Source of the DNA: Hymenobacter sp.
Lineage (GTDB): Bacteria; Bacteroidota; Bacteroidia; Cytophagales; Hymenobacteraceae
Assembly (NCBI GenBank): GCA_025353745.1
Contig: JANXOE010000088.1
Location: forward strand, 1 to 44,997
Length of the DNA stretch: 44,997 nucleotides
Direction: 5' to 3'
Under the pieces are notes generated by a model, which saw only the letters and a list, made by a program, of their open reading frames with translations, was not told the DNA's origin and made no database searches. Shown here one piece after another: positions 32,439-40,304 of this stretch. The first letter of the stretch is position 1; each line of letters opens with the position of its first letter. Made by a program: the position numbers and the translations under genes.

Positions 32439-32822
32439 ATGATGCCACGCCTACTCACGATTTCTTGTTGCATTGCCTTGGCTGCTAGCGGCCTTGCCAG
32501 CGCTGTGGCCCGCCCCGCTCCCGGAGAGGCCGGGCGTGCAACGTCGGTGCAAGTGCGCCCCGGCAACGACGACAAAACGCTGGTGATCTACCCCAACCCC
32601 AGCACCGGCATCGTGCACCTCACCATCAACGGCCAGGAGGGCCGCCGCGTCGAGCTGCAAGTGCTGAACGTCATCGGCTCGGTGATCTACCGCGAAACGA
32701 TGAGCGACCTGAACGACCGCGCGACCAAGGTGCTCGATTTGAGCCGCTTCGCCAACGGCCTGTATTACGTGAAGCTGGAAGGCGGCGGCACCAACCAAAT
32801 GAGTAAGCTCGTCATCCACTAA
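32439..32822 (+). CDS. Secreted mini-protein with only a T9SS C-terminal sorting domain
   Basis: A 127-residue protein consisting of a signal peptide (about 1-25, LLTISCCIALAASGLASAVA), a short linker, and one domain that matches the type IX secretion sorting tail. Its key features are VIYPNPSTGIVHLTI, RRVELQVLNVIGSVIY, LDLSRFANGLYYVKLEGGG and the final KLVIH. No catalytic or adhesive domain lies before the tail. Such tails are normally cleaved and used to anchor cargo at the cell surface in Bacteroidota. A tail alone is unusual: it could be a surface adapter, a decoy for the sorting machinery, or the remnant of a larger protein. A good promoter lies upstream and a terminator just after the stop. 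Confidence 0.85.
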   Translation: MMPRLLTISCCIALAASGLASAVARPAPGEAGRATSVQVRPGNDDKTLVIYPNPSTGIVHLTINGQEGRRVELQVLNVIGSVIYRETMSDLNDRATKVLDLSRFANGLYYVKLEGGGTNQMSKLVIH

Positions 32823-32871
32823 CGGCAACGGCCCAACGCCGGCCCGTTGGCTTCCGTACCGGCAAACCAAC

Positions 32872-32899
32872 AAAAAAGCAGCCCGCGGGCTGCTTTTTT
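32872..32899. terminator. Bidirectional intrinsic terminator
   Basis: A perfect palindrome of 14+14 bases (32872-32885 and 32886-32899), with A6 on one side and T-rich sequence on the other. It closes the T9SS-tail gene on the plus strand and the small peptide gene on the minus strand, whose stop overlaps its right end. Confidence 0.9.
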
Positions 32900-33012
32900 T
32901 ATTTGGACTTTGCGCGTACCGGCACGGGCACTAGTTCGGGGCGGGGCGCGCGGGCAGCGCGGCGGGCGAGCAGGGCAGCGGCGCCCAGCAAGCCGATCAA
33001 GAGGGGCAGCAT
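32899..33012 (-). CDS. Predicted 37-residue single-span membrane peptide
   Basis: Reading the minus strand from ATG 33012 gives MLPLLIGLLGAAALLARRAA, then a basic/Pro-rich tail ending in KSK, and TAA at 32899-32901. The first 15 residues form one hydrophobic span, and the RR after it would fix the tail in the cytoplasm. The stop falls exactly at the terminator, which supports real expression. It is too short for ordinary gene finders. No family is known to me. The function is unknown; small membrane peptides often regulate transporters or kinases, but nothing here shows that. Confidence 0.45.
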   Translation of the reverse strand: MLPLLIGLLGAAALLARRAARAPRPELVPVPVRAKSK

Positions 33013-33220
33013 AGCTAAGAAAGAATAAACCGTTCAAATAAATAACCGGGCCCCGCACGGGACCGGTTTGATTGGGTGTATAACTACTGGCCCGGCGTTA
33101 AGTTGCCCGGGGCCCTCATAAGATTAGGGCTTGGCACAAGATCGGGGCTTGGCGCGGCCAAGGCCGGCCGAAAGGCCCGCGGGGCGGCGCGGCGCAAGCT
33201 GCTGCCGGCCCGCCGCGTGC

Positions 33221-34031
33221 TCAGTGCACTTGCACCAGCCGTTGCTTTATCAGGCGGTACACGGTGAACTTGCCGACGCCCAGGCGGTCGGCGGCGGCCA
33301 GCACATCGCCGTTGGACTCATCCAGGCAGTCTTGCACGAGGCGAACGGTCTGCGCACGCAAGGTAAAGACCGGGGCCGCGCTGGCCGCCGGGGCCGTCGT
33401 CGCCCGCAGCGACAGGTCGGAGCTGCCAATCACGTCGCCCTCGGCCAGCACGGCGGCCCGCTCCACCACGGCCTTCAGCTCGCGCACGTTGCCGGGGAAG
33501 GCGTGGGCCAGCAGCCGCTGCTGGGCGTCGTCGCCGATGCGGCGCGGGGGCAGGTTGTTGCGCTGGGAAAACGTTTGTACGAAGGCCTCGGCCAGCAGCA
33601 GCACGTCGGAACCGCGCTCGCGCAGCGGCGGCAAATCGATGGGCAAGCCCAGCAGGCGGTAGTACAAGTCTTCGTGGAAGCGCCCCGCCCGCTCCGAGCG
33701 GGTGTGGATGGCCTGCGCCACAAGCCCCTTGCCGGTGCCGGTTTCGCCGCTCACGCTCACCGTGATGGTGGTGCGGGCCGCCTTGCCGATCAGCTCCTGC
33801 AGGTGCAGCGTGCAGGAGGCGTGCCCAGCAGGAACGAGTTGCTGCCGTGGCCGCGGCCGTCGAGCTGCAAGCGCAGGGCCTCGTTTTCGCGGCTCCGGCG
33901 CACCTGCTGGCGCACCTTGTCCAGCAGGCTCCACAGGTGCTCGCCGGTGGAAGCGTCTTTCACGAGGTAGTCGTGGGCCCCCAGGCGCAGCAGGGCCCCG
34001 GCCGTGGCCACGTCTTGCCCCGCAACCGGGC
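33221..34031 (-). pseudogene. Decayed sigma-54-dependent response regulator (NtrC type)
   Basis: Pieces of an NtrC-type response regulator are spread over two frames. The first (about 34030-33815) holds only the end of a receiver domain (LRLGAHDYLVKD, then LWSLLDKVRQQVRRSRENEAL); the phospho-acceptor part is absent. A frameshift near 33810-33830 then moves to a second frame with LHLQELIGKAART and the Walker A GETGTGKGLVAQAIH. Directly after it comes GRFHEDLYYRLLGLP, so about 100 residues that should carry GAFTGA and Walker B are deleted in frame. The AAA+ end (FPGNVRELKAVVERA) and a Fis-type helix-turn-helix (LAAADRLGVGKFTVYRLI) remain, with stop at 33221-33223. Three separate lesions (5' truncation, frameshift, internal deletion) show it is not a working activator. 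Its left end is approximate. Confidence 0.85.
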
Positions 34032-34218
34032 GGGGGAGGGAATAAAGAGCTAAAGTTACGGCACGTGCGCCCGGCCGCGCAACCGGCCCGGCGGTCCCAA
34101 AAAAAATGTTCGCCGGCCGCAAGCCCAAAACAAGGCCGGAATTAATCGATTACCCCGATTTTTACAGCCAAAGTTTTTTTGATTTTGGCGCATAGAAAAA
34201 TTTAACATTACCAAACCA

Positions 34219-34247
34219 TTGCCAGGAATAAAACTGTCGTAATTTTG
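34219..34247 (+). promoter_or_regulatory. Strong Bacteroidota promoter of the asparagine gene
   Basis: TTG (34219-34221), an 18-base spacer and TAATTTTG (34240-34247) match the TTG-N17-23-TAnnTTTG consensus. Transcription should begin about 34251-34255. The next gene start is at 34464, leaving a leader of about 210 bases. Confidence 0.8.
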
Positions 34248-34251
34248 CACC

Positions 34252-34434
34252 ATGATTCGCCCAAATCATCACCTGATGAAGCGCGGAACGATGCTGCAAG
34301 CCGTTCTGCGAGAAGACCAGCCGGTCGTCGCCTTTGGCGGTTTTGTTGATTTTTCTGGTTTTTGCCCCGCTGCCGTTTCGGTTTTCCGAAACGGTTTTTT
34401 TATGTCCAGGCGGGCCGGCTTCCAACTCCTGTAA
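34252..34434 (+). other. Possible leader open frame spanning the attenuator
   Basis: A 60-codon frame from ATG 34252 to TAA 34432-34434. Its start falls at or just after the predicted transcription start, so it would be leaderless. It has Asn codons at positions 5 and 47, and the second lies inside the terminator hairpin. The T-rich middle makes many Phe codons, so translation is not proven. An 8-base stem (34283-34290 with 34302-34309) lies within it. If translated, it could couple ribosome movement to the terminator. Confidence 0.35.
34373..34401 (+). terminator. Intrinsic terminator inside the leader (attenuator candidate)
   Basis: A perfect 9-base stem (34373-34381 and 34386-34394) with a TTTT loop, followed at once by a run of seven T (34395-34401). 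It sits between the promoter at 34219 and the gene start at 34464, where a constitutive terminator would block the gene. That position suggests conditional read-through. Confidence 0.8.
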
Positions 34435-34463
34435 TTCTCCTCACCCACTCATTTTCCGTTTTT

Positions 34464-35501
34464 ATGGATACCAACACGCTCGCCCCGAAAGTAGCCGCCG
34501 CTACCCTCGCCTCAGCCCACGCCGGCAACCGCAACCTGAGCACGGACGCCAAGCGCATGGCCGTGATTAAAGTATGGGACGCCATGATGCGCGGGGCCCG
34601 CAAGTACTGCGAGCTGGAAGGCTTCGTGACCGTGCACAACATGCCCCACATCGTGGGCGTGACCGGTGCTTGCGAAAACACCGATACCCTGTTCACCCTG
34701 GACTGGTACGACGGCAAGAAGATGTTCCTGCCCCAGAGCAACCAGCTCTACATTGAGATGCTGACCCAGGCCGTGGAAGGCGGCCGCGTGTGCGGCGAAA
34801 TCCAGAGCTTCCGCAAGGAGCTGAACGCCGACAACCGCCGCCTGGCGCAGTTCACGCTGTTTGAAATCGAGCACCTGGGCGACCTCGACGAGCTGCTGGG
34901 CCACCTGAGCGGCATCGTGCGCACGGCGGCCAATGAAGTAGCCGCCAAGTGCGCCAAGGAGCTGGCGCTGTTCGGCCGCAACGCGGCTGACCTGGTCGAC
35001 CTCACCTTCAAGCGCATGACCTACGCCGACGCCATCGAGCTGCTGAAGCCCAACGGCTTCCCCGACCTGCAGTGGGGCGACGACCTGGGCGCCGAAGAAG
35101 AAGGCCGCCTCACCGAGTTGGAGGGCCCCATCTTCATCACCCACTACCCGGCCGACATCAAGTTCTTCAACATGCGCAACAACGACGACGACCCGCGCGT
35201 GGTGAACTCGTCCGACCTGCTGCTGCCGCTGTCCGGCGAGTCGGCTGGTTCGGCCGAGCGCGAGTTCAACGGCGCCAAGCTGCGCCACAAGCTGGAAACC
35301 AGCTCGATGCTGGCCGGCCTCATCCGCCAGGGCATGAAGCTGGAAGACTTCGAGTGGTACCTGGGCTTCCACGAGGAGCACGACGTGAAGCTGCACTCGG
35401 GCGCCGGCGTGGGCATGGCCCGCGTGGCCCAGTTCATCCTCGGCCAGACCGACATCCGCGAGTGCGTGCCGTTCCTCATCAACCGCGACAACGTTATCTA
35501 G
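34464..35501 (+). CDS. Asparaginyl-tRNA-synthetase-like enzyme lacking the anticodon domain (predicted asparagine synthetase)
   Basis: A 345-residue class II synthetase catalytic core. QSNQLYIEMLTQ recalls the QSPQLYKQ of Asp/AsnRS. A motif 2-like SFRKEL is followed by RRLAQFTLFEIEHLG. GPIFITHYPADIKFFNMR and the motif 3-like GAGVGMARVAQFILG follow. There is no N-terminal OB-fold anticodon-binding domain. It is therefore not a full tRNA ligase; related truncated paralogues in archaea (AS-AR) make asparagine from aspartate. It does not resemble E. coli AsnA. The start is the ATG giving MDTNTLAPK; a longer frame from 34362 would pass through the leader terminator. It lies in its own transcript ahead of the pyrimidine/purine genes. 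Confidence 0.85.
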   Translation: MDTNTLAPKVAAATLASAHAGNRNLSTDAKRMAVIKVWDAMMRGARKYCELEGFVTVHNMPHIVGVTGACENTDTLFTLDWYDGKKMFLPQSNQLYIEMLTQAVEGGRVCGEIQSFRKELNADNRRLAQFTLFEIEHLGDLDELLGHLSGIVRTAANEVAAKCAKELALFGRNAADLVDLTFKRMTYADAIELLKPNGFPDLQWGDDLGAEEEGRLTELEGPIFITHYPADIKFFNMRNNDDDPRVVNSSDLLLPLSGESAGSAEREFNGAKLRHKLETSSMLAGLIRQGMKLEDFEWYLGFHEEHDVKLHSGAGVGMARVAQFILGQTDIRECVPFLINRDNVI

Positions 35502-35519
35502 CCAACCGCCAGAAGCCAG

Positions 35520-35550
35520 CCGCCCGGTGCAAGCCGGGCGGTTTTGCTTT
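35520..35550 (+). terminator. Terminator after the asparagine gene
   Basis: An 8-base GC stem (35520-35527 and 35534-35541) with a 6-base loop and a following TTTTGCTTTT tail, 19 bases after the stop. Confidence 0.85.
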
Positions 35551-35634
35551 TGGGGGCCCTGAGGTGTGGCGCGGACCCGGCGGGCCCGCGCGATTGAACG
35601 TTTTACCCGCGGATTCGCCGCGTCCTTGCTGCAT

Positions 35635-36393
35635 ATGCAAAAACTGCTGACCCGCATTCAAACGGCCCACTCGCTGCTCTGCGTGGGCCTCGACCCCGTG
35701 GGCGACGATGCCGCCGTGGCCGGCCGCCTGCGCGAAGTGGTGGCCCAGACCAGCGCCTTTGCCGCCGCGTTCAAGCCCAACCTGGCCTTTTTTCTGAGCC
35801 GGGAAAACGGCGTGGCGCTGCTCCAGGCCACCGTTCAAAGCGTGCCGAAAGACATTCCGGTGATTTTGGACGGCAAGTTCGGCGACATCGCCAACACGGC
35901 CGACCACTACGCCCGCTTCGCCTACGACGTGGTGGGGGCCGACGGCGTGACCGTGAACCCCTACATGGGCGACGACGCCGTGCGGCCCTTTGCCCGGCCC
36001 GGCAAGCTGGTGTTTTCGCTGGCCAAAACCTCCAACCACCCCCGCCACAGCCTGCAAGACGCCGCCCTGACCCGCGGCGGCTACCTAAGCGACTACGCGG
36101 CCCGCGTGGCCCGGCTGCTCGACGAGGAACTGACCGATTCCATCATCGGCCTCGTGGTGGGGGCCACCGAGCCGGCGGCCATGGCCCGCGTGCGGGCCGC
36201 CTGCCCGCACCAGTGGTTCCTGGTGCCCGGCATCGGGGCCCAGGGCGGCGACCTGGCCGCCACCCTGAAAGCCGGCCTGCGCACGGACGGGAGCGGGCTG
36301 CTCATCAACGCCTCGCGCAGCATTTGGCAAGCCGATGACGCCGGGGCCGCGGCGCGGGAGCTGCGCGACCAGATAAACGAACGCCGGCCGTAG
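35635..36393 (+). CDS. pyrF: Orotidine 5'-phosphate decarboxylase
   Basis: A 252-residue enzyme that makes UMP from OMP, the last step of de novo pyrimidine synthesis. The start SLLCVGLDPVGDD and the active-site cluster D79-K81-D84 in ILDGKFGDIANTA identify the longer PyrF subtype (about 250-280 residues). GVTVNPYMGDDAVRPF and VGATEPAAMARVR are typical, and FLVPGIGAQGGD is the phosphate-binding loop. The ATG at 35635 is preferred over an in-frame start at 35566, which would add an Arg-rich stretch. pyrE follows after 120 bases on the same strand. Confidence 0.95.
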   Translation: MQKLLTRIQTAHSLLCVGLDPVGDDAAVAGRLREVVAQTSAFAAAFKPNLAFFLSRENGVALLQATVQSVPKDIPVILDGKFGDIANTADHYARFAYDVVGADGVTVNPYMGDDAVRPFARPGKLVFSLAKTSNHPRHSLQDAALTRGGYLSDYAARVARLLDEELTDSIIGLVVGATEPAAMARVRAACPHQWFLVPGIGAQGGDLAATLKAGLRTDGSGLLINASRSIWQADDAGAAARELRDQINERRP

Positions 36394-36513
36394 GGCGCAC
36401 TTGGTAGGCCGCGCCGTTCGCTTCGGCCTGCCGTTAACCGTTGCGCGACGCGGCCTGCCAGGGCCGGGCCGCCGCATTTTCAAATAAAAACAGTACCAAC
36501 TTCCTTATCTACA

Positions 36514-37137
36514 ATGTCCGTCCTCACCCCCGACCTGCCCGCCGCCGAAATCGCCGCCATCCTGGAAGCGCAGTTGCGCCGGGAAGACGCGCTGCTCAGC
36601 GGCCACTTCAAGCTGTCGTCGGGCCTGCACTCGGACACGTACGTGCAGTGCGCCCGCTTTTTGCGGCGGCCGGAGCTGGCGGCCCCGGCCATGGCCGTGC
36701 TGGCCGCGCAGCTGCGGGCGGCTGGCCTGGTGCCCGATACGGTGGTGGGCCCCGCGATGGGCGGCGTGGTGGTGAGCTATGAATTGGCCCGGCAGCTGGG
36801 GGTGCCGTCACTTTTTACGGAGCGCGACGCGCACGGCGAAATGACGTTGCGGCGCGGGTTTAACCTGCGCCCCGGCGAGCGGGTAGTCATTGCAGAAGAC
36901 GTGGTTACGACCGGCAAGAGCACCCTGGAGGTGGCCCGCGTGCTGGCCGGGCTGGGGGTGGAGGTGTTGGCCGTCGCCTCTTTAATTGACCGCACCGGTG
37001 GTGCGGTGAAGCTTCCGTTCCCGAACTTTGCCCTGTTGGCGGTGAACGCGGCCGTGTTTGACGCCGACCACATCCCGGCCCACCTGGCCGGGATTCCGGC
37101 CGTGAAGCCGGGCAGCCGGCCCGAACAGGCTGCTTAG
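36514..37137 (+). CDS. pyrE: Orotate phosphoribosyltransferase
   Basis: A 207-residue enzyme that joins orotate and PRPP to give OMP, the substrate of the pyrF product. The PRPP-binding loop RVVIAEDVVTTGKST is clear. The N-terminal LLSGHFKLSSGLHSDTYVQC and the FTERDAHGEMTLRRGF segment (catalytic flexible loop) are family-typical. Length is normal. Together with pyrF it supplies the last two steps to UMP. purL starts 51 bases after its stop. Confidence 0.95.
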   Translation: MSVLTPDLPAAEIAAILEAQLRREDALLSGHFKLSSGLHSDTYVQCARFLRRPELAAPAMAVLAAQLRAAGLVPDTVVGPAMGGVVVSYELARQLGVPSLFTERDAHGEMTLRRGFNLRPGERVVIAEDVVTTGKSTLEVARVLAGLGVEVLAVASLIDRTGGAVKLPFPNFALLAVNAAVFDADHIPAHLAGIPAVKPGSRPEQAA

Positions 37138-37188
37138 CTGCCGTAGGAGGATGCGTTGATTGGGAGGGCAGATTTTTAGCGAGGACTT

Positions 37189-40100
37189 ATGATTTTGACG
37201 GATTTGGAACCGATTACCCACACCATCCAACTCACCCTCAAACCCGGCCAGCACGACGGCGACGGCCACCGGGTGGCGGCCGCTGCGGCGCGCCACCTGG
37301 GCCTGGCCACCGGCCGCGTGCGCACCGCCGCCCGCTACACGGTGCGCTACGGGGCCCTCGGCACCGCGCAGCTGCACGCCTTTGCCACCCGCTGCCTGGC
37401 CGACCCGGTTTTGCACGACGTAACCCTGAACGAAGCCGTGGCCCCTGTGCCCGGCTTCGCTGCTTATATCCTGGTGGCCCGGGGCCCCGGCGTGACCGAC
37501 GACGAGGGCACCAGCGCCCAGAACGCGCTGGCCGACTTCCTCAACGAGCCGCTCGACACGCACACCCAGCACATTTTCAGCAAGCGCCTGTACCTGCTCG
37601 AAAACGACTTGCCCGCCGCCGACCTCCGCCGCCTGGCCGAGGAGCTGCTGGGCAACAAGATGATCAACCGCTTCGAGGTGGGCCGCGTGGCCGACGGCAT
37701 CCGCGACTACACGCCCCGGCCCGGCGGCGGCGCGGAGGCCGTTACGGAGACGATTTCGCTCGACGGCCTCAGCGACGGGGCCCTGGTGCAGCTTTCCAAA
37801 GACAACATTTACGCGCTGAACCTGGAGGAGATGCGCGCCGTGCGCGACTACTACGGGGCCCCCGCCACGCAGGCCGCGCGCCGGGCCCAGGGCCTGCCCG
37901 CCGACCCCACCGACTGCGAGCTGGAAATCATCGCCCAAACCTGGTCGGAGCACTGCAAGCACAAGGAATTCAGCGCTATAATCAATTATAAGGATTTGGC
38001 GACGGGCGAGGAGAAGCAGATCGACTCGCTCTTCAAAACCTACATCAAAGACGCCACCGCCGAGGTGGACCGCCAGCTCCGCGCCAACGGCAACGACTGG
38101 CTGATCAAGGTGTTCAGCGACAACGCGGGGGCCGTGCGCATCAACCCGGAGTCGCTGTTTGTGTGGAAGGTGGAAACGCACAATTCGCCCTCGGCCATCG
38201 ACCCCTACGGCGGGGCCATCACCGGCATTTTGGGCAACAACCGCGACCCGCTGGCCACCGGCATCGGCGGGGCCCGGCTGCTGTTCAACACCAACGTGCT
38301 CTGCTTCGGCAACCCCGCCTACGACGGCCCCCTGCTGACCGGCCAGCTGCACCCGCGCCGCATTTTGGAGGGCGTGCGCAAGGGCATCGAGGACGGCGGC
38401 AACAAGTCGGGCGTGCCCACGGTGAACGGCGCCATCGTGTTCGACGACCGCTACCGCGGCAAGCCGCTCGTGTATTGCGGCACCGGGGCCGTGATGCCCA
38501 TGCAGTTCGCGGGCCTCGACTCGTGGGAGAAAAAGATTGACGCCGGCGACCGGATTGTGATGGCCGGGGGCCGCGTGGGCAAGGACGGGATCCACGGCGC
38601 TACCTTCTCCAGCATCGAACTGGACGAAAGCGCGCCCGCCACGGCCGTGCAAATCGGCTCGCCCATTACCCAGAAATTGGCGATGGATTTCCTGCTCCTC
38701 GCCGCCCGCCGGGGCCTGCTCAAGTGCAGCACCGACAACGGCGCGGGTGGCCTGTCTTCCTCCGTGGGCGAGCTGGCCGGCATCAGCGGCGGCGCGGTGG
38801 TGGAACTGGAAAAAGTGCCCCTGAAATACCCCGGCCTGCGGCCCTGGGAGATTTTTGTAAGCGAGTCGCAGGAGCGGTTTACGCTGGTGGTGGAGCCGGG
38901 CAAGATGGCTGAATTGATGGCCCTGGGCCAGGAAATGGAAGTGGAGCTGACCGACATCGGCCACTTCACCGCCGACGGCTCGCTCGACGTGAACTTCGAC
39001 GGGCAGCCCGTGGCGCGCCTGGCGCTGGAATTCCTGCACGACGGCGTGCCGCGCAAAACGCTGGAAGCCGCGTACGAAAAGCCGGTTGCCACCGAGCCCG
39101 AAATCCCGGCCCTGGCCGATTACACCGCCACGCTGCGCCAGCTGCTGGGGGCCCTCAACATCTGCTCGCGCGAGGCCGTCATCCGGCAGTACGACCACGA
39201 GGTGAAGGGCCGCACCATTGTGAAGCCGCTGATGGGCGCCACCGGCCAGGCCCCGCAGGACGCGGCCGTGGTGCGCTTCAACTTTGAAAGCTGGGAGGGC
39301 GTGGCCGTGAGCAACGGCATTTTGCCCCGCTACGGCGACCTGGACGCCTACCAGATGTCGGCCGGCTCGTTTGATGAGGCTGTGCGCCAGATTATTGCCG
39401 TGGGCGGCAAGCTGCCCAACCTGTCGCCCGGCGACAACATTTTTTGGTCGGTGAACGACAACTTCTGCGTGCCCGACTCGGTGTACGACCCCGCCATCAA
39501 CCCCGACGGCAAGCAAAAACTTGCCAAGCTGGTGCAGATGTGCGAGGCCCTGCGCGACGCCACGGCCGCCTACTGCATCCCGCTCACGAGCGGCAAGGAC
39601 AGCATGAAGAACGACTTCAAGGCCGACGGCGTGAAGATTTCCGTGCCGCCCACCGTGCTCTACTCGATGACGGCGAAGATGGAGGACGTGCGGCGCGCCA
39701 TCACCTCCGACTTCAAGCAGGCCGGCGACGTTATTTACCTATTGGGCGAAACCTACGACGAGCTGGGCGGCTCCGAATTCTACGCCCTGCACGGCGAGCT
39801 GGGGGCCCTGGTGCCCCGGGTGCGCTTCGCGGCAGCGAAGGAATTGTACGTCCTCGTCGGCCAGGCCAACGACCAGCACCTCATCCAATCCTGCCACGAC
39901 CTGAGCGACGGCGGCCTCGCCGTGGCGCTGGCCGAGGCCACGTTCGGCTACGGCTGCGGCGCTTCGGTGGAGCTGCCCGCAAGCGGGCTGGGCCTGGCGG
40001 CGCAGCTGTTTGCGGAGTCGCACTCGCGCTTCGTGGCCACCGTGGCCCCGGAAGACGTGGCGGCGTTTGAAAAGCTGCTGGCCGGCCGCGCCACGCGCCT

Positions 40101-40263
40101 GGGCACGGTAACGGACGACGGTCGGTTGACGGTGCGCCACGCGGACCAGACGGTAATAGGGGCCCCCACCAACGAGCTGCGGCACAGCTGGTCGAATGGG
40201 CCTGTCAACCAATTGCTTGGCGTGGACGAGCTGGCCGGCTTTGGCGAAACGGCCGGGCACTAA
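37189..40263 (+). CDS. purL: Formylglycinamidine ribonucleotide synthase, PurL with fused PurS-like N-terminus
   Basis: A 1024-residue ATP-dependent FGAM synthase subunit. The first ~85 residues (ITHTIQLTLKPGQHDGDGH, ATGRVRTAARYTVRYG) look like a PurS domain. The catalytic core has WSEHCKHKEFSA, VETHNSPSAIDPYGGA and TDNGAGGLSSSVGELA. A second half with HDLSDGGLAVALAEATFG mirrors it. The glutaminase domain of the large proteobacterial PurL (about 1300 residues) is missing and is supplied by purQ, 41 bases downstream. So the cell uses a PurSL + PurQ arrangement, an intermediate architecture. Product: FGAM for step 4 of purine synthesis. Confidence 0.94.
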   Translation: MILTDLEPITHTIQLTLKPGQHDGDGHRVAAAAARHLGLATGRVRTAARYTVRYGALGTAQLHAFATRCLADPVLHDVTLNEAVAPVPGFAAYILVARGPGVTDDEGTSAQNALADFLNEPLDTHTQHIFSKRLYLLENDLPAADLRRLAEELLGNKMINRFEVGRVADGIRDYTPRPGGGAEAVTETISLDGLSDGALVQLSKDNIYALNLEEMRAVRDYYGAPATQAARRAQGLPADPTDCELEIIAQTWSEHCKHKEFSAIINYKDLATGEEKQIDSLFKTYIKDATAEVDRQLRANGNDWLIKVFSDNAGAVRINPESLFVWKVETHNSPSAIDPYGGAITGILGNNRDPLATGIGGARLLFNTNVLCFGNPAYDGPLLTGQLHPRRILEGVRKGIEDGGNKSGVPTVNGAIVFDDRYRGKPLVYCGTGAVMPMQFAGLDSWEKKIDAGDRIVMAGGRVGKDGIHGATFSSIELDESAPATAVQIGSPITQKLAMDFLLLAARRGLLKCSTDNGAGGLSSSVGELAGISGGAVVELEKVPLKYPGLRPWEIFVSESQERFTLVVEPGKMAELMALGQEMEVELTDIGHFTADGSLDVNFDGQPVARLALEFLHDGVPRKTLEAAYEKPVATEPEIPALADYTATLRQLLGALNICSREAVIRQYDHEVKGRTIVKPLMGATGQAPQDAAVVRFNFESWEGVAVSNGILPRYGDLDAYQMSAGSFDEAVRQIIAVGGKLPNLSPGDNIFWSVNDNFCVPDSVYDPAINPDGKQKLAKLVQMCEALRDATAAYCIPLTSGKDSMKNDFKADGVKISVPPTVLYSMTAKMEDVRRAITSDFKQAGDVIYLLGETYDELGGSEFYALHGELGALVPRVRFAAAKELYVLVGQANDQHLIQSCHDLSDGGLAVALAEATFGYGCGASVELPASGLGLAAQLFAESHSRFVATVAPEDVAAFEKLLAGRATRLGTVTDDGRLTVRHADQTVIGAPTNELRHSWSNGPVNQLLGVDELAGFGETAGH

Positions 40264-40304
40264 TGGCACAAACCTTCGGCGCATCGGCTCAAAAATTTAA
40301 TTAG

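Noticed and set aside
34029-34250. T-box riboswitch before the asparagine gene
   Set aside because: No T-box consensus, specifier stem or antiterminator was visible, and T-boxes are not known to be typical of Bacteroidota. The leader is better described as an undefined attenuator.
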